Below are positions 10,873-19,114 of a stretch of 64,000 bases of DNA, piece by piece. A program made the translations under genes and the position numbers. Source of the DNA: an uncultured Acidobacteriota bacterium (lineage in GTDB: Bacteria > Acidobacteriota > Polarisedimenticolia > Polarisedimenticolales > JAIQFR01); the NCBI GenBank assembly GCA_937864465.1, contig CALMJU010000098.1:1-64000 (forward strand), read 5' to 3'. The notes beneath the pieces were generated by a model, which saw nothing but the letters and a program-made list of their open reading frames with translations, was not told the DNA's origin and ran no database searches. The stretch's first letter is position 1. The number at the start of each line of letters is the position of its first letter.

Positions 10873-12924
10873 ATGATCCGGCGTGCGCTCGCCAGCCGGG
10901 CCTACCAGGCCCTCCGCAGGCTCTTCCGTACGAACGAGCGCGCCTACACGGTGGCGCTCGTCCTGGCGGCGGGGTTTCTCGGCGCGGTCAGCGCGGTGCT
11001 CGTCCGATACGGGGGGCTCGTCGTCCAGTACCTCGCCTTCGCGAGCTTCAACCCTCCGCTCGAGGTCGCGCGGGGCCTTCGCGTTCCGATGGTCGTCCTC
11101 GCCCCGGCGGCGGGGGCGCTCGTCGCGGGGCTCCTCGGCCGTTACGTCGCCCGGGACTCGGGAGGCATGGAAGGGACGTCGGAGATCATGGAGGCGGTCT
11201 CCCTCAAGGGGTCCGCGCGGCTCCACCTCGGACGGACCGTCCGGAAGTCGATCGGGTCGGTGCTCCTGAACGCCACCGGAGGCTCGGTCGGCCGCGAGGG
11301 CCCGATCGTCCAGATCGGCGCAGCGGCGACCTCGCGCCTGGCCCGGATCCTGCGCCTCCCGACGGAGCGGAGGCGCATCCTGATCGGATGCGGCGTGGCC
11401 GCCGGCATGGCGGCCGCTTACAACTCGCCGATCGGAGCGGCGATGTTCGTCATGGAGGTCGTCCACGGCAACTTCGCCCTCGACGTCTTCGGCCCCGTAG
11501 TGCTCTCGTCGGTGACCGCCGCGCTCTTCTCGCGCGGCGTGTTCGGCGCCGCGCCGCTCTACCCCCTGTCGCCGGGAGCCGGCCCCGGTTTCCTCTCGCT
11601 CCCTCTCTTCGCGCTCCTCGGCGCGCTCGTGCCGTTCGCGGCCCTGCTCCTCCGGATGAGCATCGAGGCATCGGAGCGAATGTTCCGCCGGGTTCCGCTT
11701 CCCGTGTACGCGCGCATGGCGCTCGGCGGGCTCGTCGTCGGACTCCTCGCGGTCCGGCTCCCGGAGATCTGGGGGAACGGCTACGACGCCGTCGGCGAGG
11801 TGCTCGTCGGGAGGGTGGTGCCCGCGGTTCTCCTCCCTCTTCTCCTCGCGAAGATCGCCGCGACGGCCGCGTCGATCGGCTCGGGGGGGAGCGGGGGCGT
11901 GTTCACGCCCACGCTCCTCGTCGGCGCCTCCGCGGGCGCGTTCTTCGCGAACGCCGCGGGAGCCGCCCTGCCCGGGCTTCACGTCGAGGCCGAGTACTTC
12001 GCGCTGGCCGGCATGGCCGCCGCGATCGCCTCCACGACGTTCGCCCCGATCACGGCCCTCATCATGGTGTTCGAGATGTGCCAGGACTACGGGGCAGTGA
12101 TCCCGCTCGCCGTGGTCACCGTGACCGCCACGGCGGTCTCGCGCGGACTCCGGCGCGACTCGATCTACACCGAGGCGCTTCGCCGGAAGGGGGTGGACTT
12201 CGACCTCGCCTTCGAGCAGATGGCCCTGGCATCGCTCCGCGCCGAGGACTTCGTGCGCCTCGACCCGCTGACGGTCCGCTCCGACGCCCCGGTGGGTGAG
12301 GTGCTCGACCGCTTCACGGAGAGCCGGCAGACCGCGATCTACGTTCTCTCCCCTTCGGAGAGGCTGCTCGGGGCGATCGACCTCCGCGACGCCTTCCACG
12401 TCGCGGGCGAGCCCCGGCTCCGGGAGAGCCTCGTGGCGCTCGATCTCGTACGCGACGTGCCGCGCGTCAACCCGAAGACGTCGCTCGACGACGTCATGCG
12501 CAGGTTCTCGCAGCTCGAGCTCGCGCAGCTGCCGGTCGTGGACGTCCACGATCCGGACCGGTTGATCGGCAGCGTGGCGCGCCGCGACGTCGTGCAGGCC
12601 CTCGACCGGGAAGTGCTGCGCCGCCGGATGGTCCTCGCGCGGTATCTGGGCGGGAACGTCGCGGACGCCGACGCCGGATCGCGGCGCGCCGAGGATCTCC
12701 GGATCGAGGAGCGCCCGGCGCCCGCGCGGCTCGTGGGGCGCTCGCTCGCGGAGACCGACCCCTACCACACGCTCGGTCTCTACGTCCTCTCCGTGCGCCG
12801 GGGCGAGGAAGCGAAGGCGCGGGAGATCTCCCCCGTCCCGCCCGACCTCGTCGTGCGCGAGAACGACCGACTCGTGTTGCTGGGACCGGCGGGCGCTTTC
12901 GAGGGGCTCGCCGAGGAGTCGTGA
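10873..12924 (+). CDS. ClC-type chloride channel/transporter with CBS pair and RCK_C domain
   Basis: ClC-family anion channel or Cl-/H+ exchanger, 683 aa. The pore signatures are GSVGREGPIVQIGAA (about residues 138-152, with the gating Glu in GREGP), GSGGSGGVFTPTLLVGA (about 336-352) and a later TTFAPITALIMVFEM. Two CBS motifs fill about 455-580. The last 70 residues (GRSLAETDPYHTLGLYVLSVRRG.. NDRLVLLGP) look like an RCK_C/TrkA-C ligand-binding domain, an uncommon addition to CBS in one chain. ATG 10873 lacks a clear Shine-Dalgarno. The gene ends 12 bp from a convergent small peptide gene. Confidence 0.9.
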   Translation: MIRRALASRAYQALRRLFRTNERAYTVALVLAAGFLGAVSAVLVRYGGLVVQYLAFASFNPPLEVARGLRVPMVVLAPAAGALVAGLLGRYVARDSGGMEGTSEIMEAVSLKGSARLHLGRTVRKSIGSVLLNATGGSVGREGPIVQIGAAATSRLARILRLPTERRRILIGCGVAAGMAAAYNSPIGAAMFVMEVVHGNFALDVFGPVVLSSVTAALFSRGVFGAAPLYPLSPGAGPGFLSLPLFALLGALVPFAALLLRMSIEASERMFRRVPLPVYARMALGGLVVGLLAVRLPEIWGNGYDAVGEVLVGRVVPAVLLPLLLAKIAATAASIGSGGSGGVFTPTLLVGASAGAFFANAAGAALPGLHVEAEYFALAGMAAAIASTTFAPITALIMVFEMCQDYGAVIPLAVVTVTATAVSRGLRRDSIYTEALRRKGVDFDLAFEQMALASLRAEDFVRLDPLTVRSDAPVGEVLDRFTESRQTAIYVLSPSERLLGAIDLRDAFHVAGEPRLRESLVALDLVRDVPRVNPKTSLDDVMRRFSQLELAQLPVVDVHDPDRLIGSVARRDVVQALDREVLRRRMVLARYLGGNVADADAGSRRAEDLRIEERPAPARLVGRSLAETDPYHTLGLYVLSVRRGEEAKAREISPVPPDLVVRENDRLVLLGPAGAFEGLAEES

Positions 12925-12936
12925 TCCCGGACGGCG

Positions 12937-13104
12937 TCAGCGCCCCGCCGAGCCGCTGCGACGCCCACCGCCCGACCCGTGAATCTGCTCGTAGGGCATC
13001 GGCTGAGCGCCGCTCACGAATGCCTGCGCCGGACCGATCTGCTCGAGGATCTCCGCGGAATCGATCGTCGTGATCGTGGGCTTCTCGTACACCTTCCGCG
13101 TCAT
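12937..13104 (-). CDS. 55-aa orphan RiPP-type precursor peptide (YxxP leader)
   Basis: Small protein starting MTRKVYEKPTITTID, then SAEILEQIGPAQA and a Gly/Ser/Arg-rich tail (HGSGGGRRSGSAGR). The Tyr-x-x-Pro followed by alternating hydrophobics resembles leaders of lasso-like RiPP precursors that bind RRE/PqqD-like proteins, and IGPAQA could be a leader/core junction. ATG 13104 has AGGAAG 9 nt upstream, and a good promoter lies at 13179-13207, so expression is credible. No RRE protein, transglutaminase-like protease, asparagine-synthetase-like cyclase, radical SAM enzyme or exporter is in the window. The role is unknown; the RiPP label is an inference from motif and size. Confidence 0.6.
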   Translation of the reverse strand: MTRKVYEKPTITTIDSAEILEQIGPAQAFVSGAQPMPYEQIHGSGGGRRSGSAGR

Positions 13105-13178
13105 ACGCTCGCCTTCCTGCGTGAAAGTCCCCCGGCGCTCGACGCCCACGCGGGCAGCACCCCCCTCACGCGTTGTTT

Positions 13179-13207
13179 ACTATACGAGGCTCCGATGTCC
13201 CGCGCAA
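13179..13207 (-). promoter_or_regulatory. Sigma70-like promoter for the small peptide gene
   Basis: On the minus strand, TTGCGC (13202-13207), a 17-bp spacer and TATAGT (13179-13184, five of six matches to TATAAT) lie upstream of the peptide gene. Initiation near 13172 would give a leader of roughly 70 nt. Confidence 0.55.
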
Positions 13208-13220
13208 GGACCGAGTTTGT

Positions 13221-13245
13221 CCCTTTTCCCGGTGGCGGGAAAGGG
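13221..13245. repeat. Imperfect inverted repeat in the divergent region
   Basis: CCCTTTTCCC (13221-13230) pairs with GGGAAAGGG (13237-13245) with one bulged T. It lies just upstream of the -35 box of the peptide promoter and about 85 bp upstream of the antiporter start on the other strand. No T-tract follows in either direction, so an operator is more likely than a terminator. The binding protein is unknown. Confidence 0.4.
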
Positions 13246-13329
13246 CGCCAAAAACGCTAGAATGAGCGCCTGAAGCCCCGGCGGGAGGCTCCCCGGAGCC
13301 TCGAGGCCGTCCCGCCCGGGAGGTACCCG

Positions 13330-14727
13330 ATGAGTCCCGCGGTCGCGCTCGCGTCGCTGCCCGCCTCCGACGCACCCCCGCTGGGGGAGGTCCTCTCCGC
13401 CTGGGGGATCGTCCCCTTCGCGGGGATGCTCCTCTCGATCGCACTGCTCCCCCTCCTCTCGCCCCACTTCTGGCGCCGGCACTACCCGAAGGTGACCTCC
13501 CTGTGGGCGCTGGCCTTCACCGTGCCGTTCCTGGCCGCCCACGGCGCCCTCGCGCGGTACGAGATCCTCCACGTCGCGCTCGTGGATTATGTGCCCTTCC
13601 TTACGCTGCTCTGGGCGCTCTTCACGGTCTCGGGCGGGATCGTCGTCCGCGGCACACCGCGGGCCACGCCCGCCGTCAACACGACGCTCCTCGCCGTCGG
13701 GACCGTCGCGGCATCCTGGATCGGGACGACGGGAGCGGCGATGCTCCTGATCCGGCCCCTCTTGCGCGCGAACGCCGGGCGCCGGCGGGCCTCCCACGTC
13801 GTCGTGTTCTTCATCTTCCTCGTCGCCAACGTCGGGGGGGCACTGACGCCCCTCGGCGACCCGCCGCTCTTCCTCGGCTTCCTGCACGGAGTCCCGTTCT
13901 TCTGGACGCTCCACCTCGCTCCGCATTTCCTGTTCGTCTCGATCCTGCTGCTCGGGTCGTTCTACCTCCTCGATCGGTTCCGCATGCGCCGGGACGCGGC
14001 CCCGACCGGATCGCGCGAGGAGGCCCCGGCGGACAAGGTGCGGATCCGCCTCGGGGGAGCCTGGAACCTGCTCTTCGCGGCGGGGATCGTGGGCGCCGTC
14101 CTCCTCTCGGGGCTCTGGGAGTCCCCGTCCGTCCTCGTGCTCGGCGTCTCCTTGCAGTGGAGCGATCTCGCGCGCGAGGCGCTGATCGCCGCGATGGGGA
14201 TCCTGTCGCTCGCGACGACGCCCCGCGGCCTGCGGGTCGAGAACGGCTTCTCGTGGGAGCCGATCCGCGAGGTGGCGATCCTGTTCGCGGGGATCTTCGC
14301 GACGATCATCCCGGCGATCGCGATCCTGAAGGCGGGGGAGCGAGGGGCCCTCGCGTTCCTCATCGAGCGGATCCGGGAGCCCTGGCAGTTCTTCTGGGCT
14401 ACCGGGCTCCTCTCGTCCGTGCTGGACAACGCCCCGACCTACCTCACGTTCCTGAACGTCGGGCTCGGCCGGCTGTACCCGGGGCTTCCCGAGGCCACGC
14501 AGGTCGCCCGGATTCTGGCGGAGCACCCCCAGGTGGTGGCGGCGGTCTCCTCGGGCGCGGTCTTCATGGGCGCAAACTCGTACATCGGCAACGCCCCCAA
14601 CTTCATGGTGAAGTCGATCGCGGAAGAGGCGGGAATGGCGATGCCGTCGTTTTTCGGCTACGTCTTCCGCTGGGCGCTGCCGATCCTCCTGCCCGCCTTC
14701 CTGATGGCGGGCTGGATCTTCTTCTGA
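13330..14727 (+). CDS. Sodium:proton antiporter / CitMHS-type permease
   Basis: Polytopic inner-membrane protein of 465 aa in the ion-transporter superfamily, close to the CitMHS_2 group often annotated as a sodium:proton antiporter. Diagnostic stretches are SWIGTTGAAMLLIRPLL, NVGGALTPLGDPPLFLGFL (helix-breaking TPLGDPP loop) and its symmetry partner LDNAPTYLTFLN followed by SSGAVFMGANSYIGNAPNFMVK. About 12 hydrophobic helices are visible. ATG 13330 has GGGAGG upstream. Whether the substrate is Na+/H+ or a carboxylate cannot be told from sequence. An unknown gene and an RluA gene follow closely. Confidence 0.8.
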   Translation: MSPAVALASLPASDAPPLGEVLSAWGIVPFAGMLLSIALLPLLSPHFWRRHYPKVTSLWALAFTVPFLAAHGALARYEILHVALVDYVPFLTLLWALFTVSGGIVVRGTPRATPAVNTTLLAVGTVAASWIGTTGAAMLLIRPLLRANAGRRRASHVVVFFIFLVANVGGALTPLGDPPLFLGFLHGVPFFWTLHLAPHFLFVSILLLGSFYLLDRFRMRRDAAPTGSREEAPADKVRIRLGGAWNLLFAAGIVGAVLLSGLWESPSVLVLGVSLQWSDLAREALIAAMGILSLATTPRGLRVENGFSWEPIREVAILFAGIFATIIPAIAILKAGERGALAFLIERIREPWQFFWATGLLSSVLDNAPTYLTFLNVGLGRLYPGLPEATQVARILAEHPQVVAAVSSGAVFMGANSYIGNAPNFMVKSIAEEAGMAMPSFFGYVFRWALPILLPAFLMAGWIFF

Positions 14728-14740
14728 GGAGGGAAGACCC

Positions 14741-15328
14741 GTGCCGCCACGACATCACGAGGTGACGATCGCGGGACCCCGCGGCCGCGCCCGGGGGTTC
14801 GTCGAGGGGTACCTGGCGGGCCGCGGGGCGCTCTCCGGCCCTCTTCCCGAGGCGGAGGAGGAGGGATTCGACGCGGAGAGCCTGCGGGAGCGGCTGAGCG
14901 AATCGCTGCATCCCGGCTCGCAGACGGTCCACCTGCTCGTGGAGGAGAGGTCCCTGGACGTTCTCCGGGAGGCCGTCGGGGCGGCCGGGAGCTGCGGGGT
15001 AGCGATCCGGATCGTGGAGACGAGGCCGATCGCGGGGGCCCGCTTCGAGTTCTCGCTCGCGGCGTACTCCGAGGAGCACGGGCGCCGCATCCTCGGCTGG
15101 TTCGAGCGGCTGCCCGGCGGCGTCCGGCTCGAGCCCGCCGAGCCGTTCCGCGTCCGACGGGACCCGCGGGCGAGCGGGACCGAGGTGTACGCGCCGGCGC
15201 ACGCGTACGAGCTCCGGGGAGAAGGGGCCGTCGAGGGCGATCTCGAGGGGGTGCTTGCCCTCCTCCGGCTCTGCCGGGACGAGGATCTGGTGCGCGTCCG
15301 GCGGGCCGTCCTCGAGGGGGGATCCTAG
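14741..15328 (+). CDS. Conserved-looking hypothetical protein, 195 aa
   Basis: No family is recognised. The protein is soluble and acidic, without signal peptide or membrane helices. The first 20 residues include a basic patch (GPRGRARG), the middle is predicted alpha/beta with alternating hydrophobics (TVHLLVEE, VAIRIVETRP, FEFSLAAYSEEHGRRILGW), and the C-terminal third is helical. GTG 14741 has GGAGGG upstream. The stop codon abuts the GTG of the pseudouridine synthase, so the two are probably translationally coupled, which hints at an RNA- or translation-related role. It could be an uncharacterised accessory to the RluA enzyme. Confidence 0.6.
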   Translation: MPPRHHEVTIAGPRGRARGFVEGYLAGRGALSGPLPEAEEEGFDAESLRERLSESLHPGSQTVHLLVEERSLDVLREAVGAAGSCGVAIRIVETRPIAGARFEFSLAAYSEEHGRRILGWFERLPGGVRLEPAEPFRVRRDPRASGTEVYAPAHAYELRGEGAVEGDLEGVLALLRLCRDEDLVRVRRAVLEGGS

Positions 15329-16252
15329 GTGGAGCGGCTCCGCTTCGCGGCGGAGGCGAACGACGCCGGGAAGACGCTGCAGCGGCTCCTGCGGGAGCGG
15401 GCCGGCGCATCCAACTCCCGCGCGCGAGGCCTCGTGCTCGCGGGCCTCGTGGAGCGGAACGGGACCGTCGCGACCCGCCCGGACGAGCGGATCGCGGAAG
15501 GCGACCGGATCCTGGTGCGGCACGATCCCGGAACGAGGTACCGCGCGCCGCGCCGTGCGCCGAGGACGGAGGGCTACCGGGTCGTCCACGAGGAGGCCGG
15601 CTTCCTCGTGGTGGACAAGGAGGCGGGCGTGCTGACCGTGCCCGTCGGCGCCCCGAGGGGAGAGTCCCTCCTCGAGCGTATCGAGGAGGCCTACCGGCGC
15701 CGGGGCCACCGAGATCGCCGGGCGCTCGCGGTGCACCGGATCGACCGCTTCACGTCCGGGCTCGTGGTCGTCGCGCGCCCCGGGCCGGCTTTCGACGCGC
15801 TCCGTGCGCAGTTCGCGTCCCGCCGGCCCGAGCGCGCGTACCTCGCGGTCGCGGAGGGCCGCGTCGAGCAGGAGTCCGGCGATCTCGTGCATCGGCTCGC
15901 GGAGCATCCGAGGAGCCTCAAGGTCCGCGCGGTCGGCCCCGGCGAGGAGGGCCGCTGGTCCGCATCGAGCTACCGGGTCGTCGAACGGTTCACGCACGCC
16001 ACCCTCCTCGAGGTGCGGCTCCGCACCGGACGGAGGAATCAGATCCGCGTGCAGCTCGCGGCCGGCGGTCACCCGCTCGTGGGGGACGTCGCGTACGGGC
16101 GCCCCTCGTCGCTCATCGGGCGCACCGCCCTCCACGCGATCCGCCTTCGCTTCGCGCATCCGGTGACCGGGGAGCCGGCCGAATTCGAGGCGCCCCCGCC
16201 GGGCGATTTCCGGAATCTGCTGTCCGCGTTGCGAAGGGGGGAGACGCCGTGA
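15329..16252 (+). CDS. RluA-family pseudouridine synthase with S4 domain
   Basis: Isomerises specific uridines in rRNA or tRNA to pseudouridine. The 307-aa chain opens with an S4-like RNA-binding segment (SRARGLVLAGLVERNG..ADERIAEGDRILV type, residues about 15-65). The catalytic motif is HRIDRFTSGLVVVAR (about 134-148, with the catalytic Asp), and GRRNQIRVQLAAGGHPLVGDVAYG (about 230-253) is the second family signature. GTG 15329 directly follows the upstream stop codon. The exact target site (RluA, RluC or RluD class) cannot be assigned. It is convergent with the FIST gene. Confidence 0.9.
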   Translation: MERLRFAAEANDAGKTLQRLLRERAGASNSRARGLVLAGLVERNGTVATRPDERIAEGDRILVRHDPGTRYRAPRRAPRTEGYRVVHEEAGFLVVDKEAGVLTVPVGAPRGESLLERIEEAYRRRGHRDRRALAVHRIDRFTSGLVVVARPGPAFDALRAQFASRRPERAYLAVAEGRVEQESGDLVHRLAEHPRSLKVRAVGPGEEGRWSASSYRVVERFTHATLLEVRLRTGRRNQIRVQLAAGGHPLVGDVAYGRPSSLIGRTALHAIRLRFAHPVTGEPAEFEAPPPGDFRNLLSALRRGETP

Positions 16253-16285
16253 CCTTCGTCCCGAGCGCGACGCGCCGGGCCCGCG

Positions 16286-17452
16286 TCAGTCCCCGATCAG
16301 GATGAGGGAGCCCGTGTACGTGAAGACGCGGTTCACGCCTCCCAGGGGGGCGATCTCCGCGGCGCAGAAGAAGCCGAGGATCGGGAGGCCCGGGAACGCC
16401 GCTCCGAGCAGCGCAGAGTCCACGCCCGCCTCCCCGTAGAGCGACCGGCCCCGCGCCAGGCAGTCGAAGTAGAGCCCGAATCGCCACGGCCTCCCTCCGT
16501 CCGCCGACGCCTCCGCCAGGACGCGAGCGAGATCCTCGCGGGCGGCGCGCCCCTCGCGGAGGGCGAAGAGGATCGAGTCCCCCTCCTCGATCTCCGCGGC
16601 GACGCCGATCACGCCGGTGTCCTCGTCCGCGGTCAGGATGCTCCGGACGAGGTACCCTCCCTCCGCAACGCCCGTCTCCGGCAGCAGGCCGACGAAGAGC
16701 CGGTCGAAGGCCTTTCCCCCCGCGTCCAGGAGCCCTTCCGGAGCCGCCTCGTCCAGGACCACGAGCGGAGGGCGCCCTTCGAGCTCGAGGACGAGGTTCT
16801 CGTGGGAGCGCGTCACGACGAGCGGCCCGGTCAGCGGCCGGCACCCCTGCGTGACCGCGGCGCGGTGTCGGAACCGTCCTCCGAGGCGAAGGCCCGACAC
16901 CGAGCCCTCGGCGGCCTCCGCTCCGTGGAACAGGACGGGCGGGCCCGATCCGTCCCGACTCGCCGCGGCGCCTCCCGCCACCGGGACGCCCCGCAGGATC
17001 TCGTCGACGCCCCGCAGGAATCGGTCGGGACGCACCCGCCCCGGGTCCGGCCACGCGAGGATCAGGTCGTCGAGGCCCCGCGACGCGGCCAGGCGCTCCC
17101 CGGCCTCGCGGCCGGCGGAGAATCCCAGATCCTCGCCGCCGCCGAACAGGAACGGCGTCGCGCGAATCGCTTCGGTCGCGACGGCCAGGACGCCGACGGC
17201 GGGACCGTCCTCGATCTCGCGGCCCTCGGCCAGGACGCCGGCGCCGGAGCACCCGACGACGTACGGGGTTCCCGCCGCGGCGCCGACCGACTCGAGCAGC
17301 TCGGGGGCCGCCGCGGCATGCTCGGGCGTCGCGAACACGATGCACCAGTCCGCCCGGGAAACGCCGAGGCCGGCGCAGGCCCTCGAGGCCGCCTCGACGG
17401 CGGCTTCGGAGGAGCCCCTTCGAGTCGACAGGCCGACGGACGCACGGATCAT
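16286..17452 (-). CDS. FIST domain signal-sensing protein
   Basis: 388-aa protein with FIST N- and C-terminal domains, a sensor module proposed to bind small ligands such as amino acids. The N-part has the pattern VGLSTRRGSSEAAVEAA.. then YVVGCSGAGVLAEGREIEDGPAVGVLAV (residues about 75-105), which is the family hallmark. The C-part contains GLLPETGVAEGGYLVRSIL and ends ILGFFCAAEIAPLGGVNRVFTYTGSLILIGD, the typical FIST_C finish. ATG 17452 is chosen; upstream in-frame sequence overlaps the mltD promoter region. FIST domains usually accompany kinases or GGDEF proteins, but none is nearby. Confidence 0.85.
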   Translation of the reverse strand: MIRASVGLSTRRGSSEAAVEAASRACAGLGVSRADWCIVFATPEHAAAAPELLESVGAAAGTPYVVGCSGAGVLAEGREIEDGPAVGVLAVATEAIRATPFLFGGGEDLGFSAGREAGERLAASRGLDDLILAWPDPGRVRPDRFLRGVDEILRGVPVAGGAAASRDGSGPPVLFHGAEAAEGSVSGLRLGGRFRHRAAVTQGCRPLTGPLVVTRSHENLVLELEGRPPLVVLDEAAPEGLLDAGGKAFDRLFVGLLPETGVAEGGYLVRSILTADEDTGVIGVAAEIEEGDSILFALREGRAAREDLARVLAEASADGGRPWRFGLYFDCLARGRSLYGEAGVDSALLGAAFPGLPILGFFCAAEIAPLGGVNRVFTYTGSLILIGD

Positions 17453-17507
17453 GGCGGGATCCACCGGCAGGACGATAGCAACGGCGGGACGACGCCGCCA
17501 CGCGGTC

Positions 17508-17536
17508 TTGATGCGCCCGGGCCCGCGGCCTATATT
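17508..17536 (+). promoter_or_regulatory. Sigma70-like promoter for the transglycosylase gene
   Basis: TTGATG (17508-17513), a 17-bp spacer and TATATT (17531-17536) lie in the divergent region between the FIST gene and mltD. The -10 ends 22 nt before the GTG start, so the leader is short but includes GGAGGA. Confidence 0.6.
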
Positions 17537-17558
17537 CGCGGCGGAGCGGAGGACCTTC

Positions 17559-19010
17559 GTGACGATCTCGATCCGCTTGCGGCAGGCCGCCGTCCTCGCG
17601 GCCATCCTGTCCGCCCCCCTTTCCGCGCTTCGGGCGGAAGAGCCGGCGACGGAGACTCCCGGCCGGGTCGAGGAGACCGCCGCGGCGGCGGCCTCCGACC
17701 CGTTCCCGGTCCCGGAAGAGATCCTGGGGAACGTGGCGTTCTGGAAGCGGGTGTTCGCCGAGTGGAGCCTCGGGCAGGTCGCGCTCCACGACCTCGATCG
17801 GCCGGAGCTCGTGTACGCCGTCCTGGATCTCCCCGGGCCGATCGGGGACGCCTACAACCCTCGACAGCGAGAGTTCGTCCGCGCGGAGCGGACTCGCCTC
17901 GAGGCCCGGCTCCTCGAGATCGAGCGCCGCGTGGCCCTGGGGGCGGAGCTCGACGACGAGGACAAGGCCCTCGCGCTCCGGATCGCCACGACGGCGGGAA
18001 CCGATGCCCTGCGGGGGGCGCACGCGCGCGTGCGATCGCAGCGCGGCCTGCGGGAGCGGTTCCGGCGGGGGCTCGAGATCGGGGCCCGGTACGACGCCCG
18101 GTTCCGCGAGGTGTTCCGTCAGGCCGGCCTTCCCGAGGATCTCGCGCTCCTTCCGCACGTCGAGTCGTCGTTCCAGACCCATGCGCGGTCCTCCGCGGGA
18201 GCCGTGGGCGTCTGGCAGTTCACGCGCGCGGCCGCGCGCAGGTTCATGACCCTGACCCCGGCGATCGACGAGAGGCTCGACCCGGTGGCGGCGGCGCGCG
18301 GCGCCGCCCGGTACCTCGGCGCGGCCTGGTCCGAGTTCGGAAGCTGGGAGCTGGCGCTGACCTCGTACAACCACGGGCTCGAGGGGATGCGCCGCGCGAA
18401 GGCGAAGTTCGGGACGGATTTCGGCCGCATCGTCCGCGAGTACGACGGCCGGACGTTCGGCTTCGCCTCGCGGAACTTCTACGCGGAGTTCCTGGCCGCG
18501 CGCGAGATCGCGAGAGAGCCGGCGCGGCACTTCGGCGAGGGGCTCGCCCTCGAGGCGCCGATCGCTCACGACGAGACCGTCCTCGGCCGGAGAATGCGCC
18601 CGGTCCAGATCGCGAGGGAGTGGGGGGTCCCTCTCGGCGAGCTGGCGGAGATCAACCCCGCCTGGACCCGCCGCGCGGTCCGCGGCGGCGAAGCGCTCCC
18701 CGCGGGGACCCTGGTCTGGCTTCCCGAGGGAACGCTCGCGCGCAGGGCGGCCTCGCTGCGGAGAGACGAGAGACGACCCGTGGCCGGCCTCCCCGGGCCC
18801 GCCGCCTCGGAGGGAGCCTCGCGAGGGAAGCCGGAGGGCGAGGATGCGATCGCGCGCGCCGTGGTGCACGTGGTGAGGAGCGGCGACACCCTTTTCCGGA
18901 TCGCCAGGCGGTACGGAGTGACCCTCGCGGAGCTGCTCGGCCTCAACCGCCTGAGCGCCGACGCGATCCTCCGGCCGGGCCAGCGGCTGTTCATTCCCCT
19001 CTCCGACTGA
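17559..19010 (+). CDS. mltD: MltD-like membrane-bound lytic murein transglycosylase with LysM
   Basis: Cleaves peptidoglycan glycan strands in the periplasm, 483 aa. A signal peptide (RLRQAAVLAAILSAPLSALRA) is followed by a Glu-rich helical region. The SLT domain has ESSFQTHARSSAGAVGVWQFT (about residues 206-226, catalytic Glu in ES) and the LTSYNHGLEGMRRA motif. A degenerate LysM-like stretch (QIAREWGVPLGELAEINP) precedes a clear C-terminal LysM (VRSGDTLFRIARRYGVTLAELLGLN..LRPGQRLFIP). There is no lipobox, so unlike E. coli MltD it may be soluble. GTG 17559 has GGAGGA upstream. Confidence 0.9.
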   Translation: MTISIRLRQAAVLAAILSAPLSALRAEEPATETPGRVEETAAAAASDPFPVPEEILGNVAFWKRVFAEWSLGQVALHDLDRPELVYAVLDLPGPIGDAYNPRQREFVRAERTRLEARLLEIERRVALGAELDDEDKALALRIATTAGTDALRGAHARVRSQRGLRERFRRGLEIGARYDARFREVFRQAGLPEDLALLPHVESSFQTHARSSAGAVGVWQFTRAAARRFMTLTPAIDERLDPVAAARGAARYLGAAWSEFGSWELALTSYNHGLEGMRRAKAKFGTDFGRIVREYDGRTFGFASRNFYAEFLAAREIAREPARHFGEGLALEAPIAHDETVLGRRMRPVQIAREWGVPLGELAEINPAWTRRAVRGGEALPAGTLVWLPEGTLARRAASLRRDERRPVAGLPGPAASEGASRGKPEGEDAIARAVVHVVRSGDTLFRIARRYGVTLAELLGLNRLSADAILRPGQRLFIPLSD

Positions 19011-19114
19011 AGCGGGAGGCGCCGGACTCGCCGGCCGGGCGCGACTTGCGCCCGGAAGAGGGGCGGCGTACCTTTCGAACGTCTCCGGAAGGCCGGAAGG
19101 ACAAGGAGTCGGTC

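Noticed and set aside
16617-17558. 314-residue in-frame extension before the transglycosylase signal peptide
   Set aside because: It lies antisense to the FIST gene, is Ser/Arg/Pro-rich, and the promoter TTGATG-N17-TATATT is inside it just before the GTG with a signal peptide.
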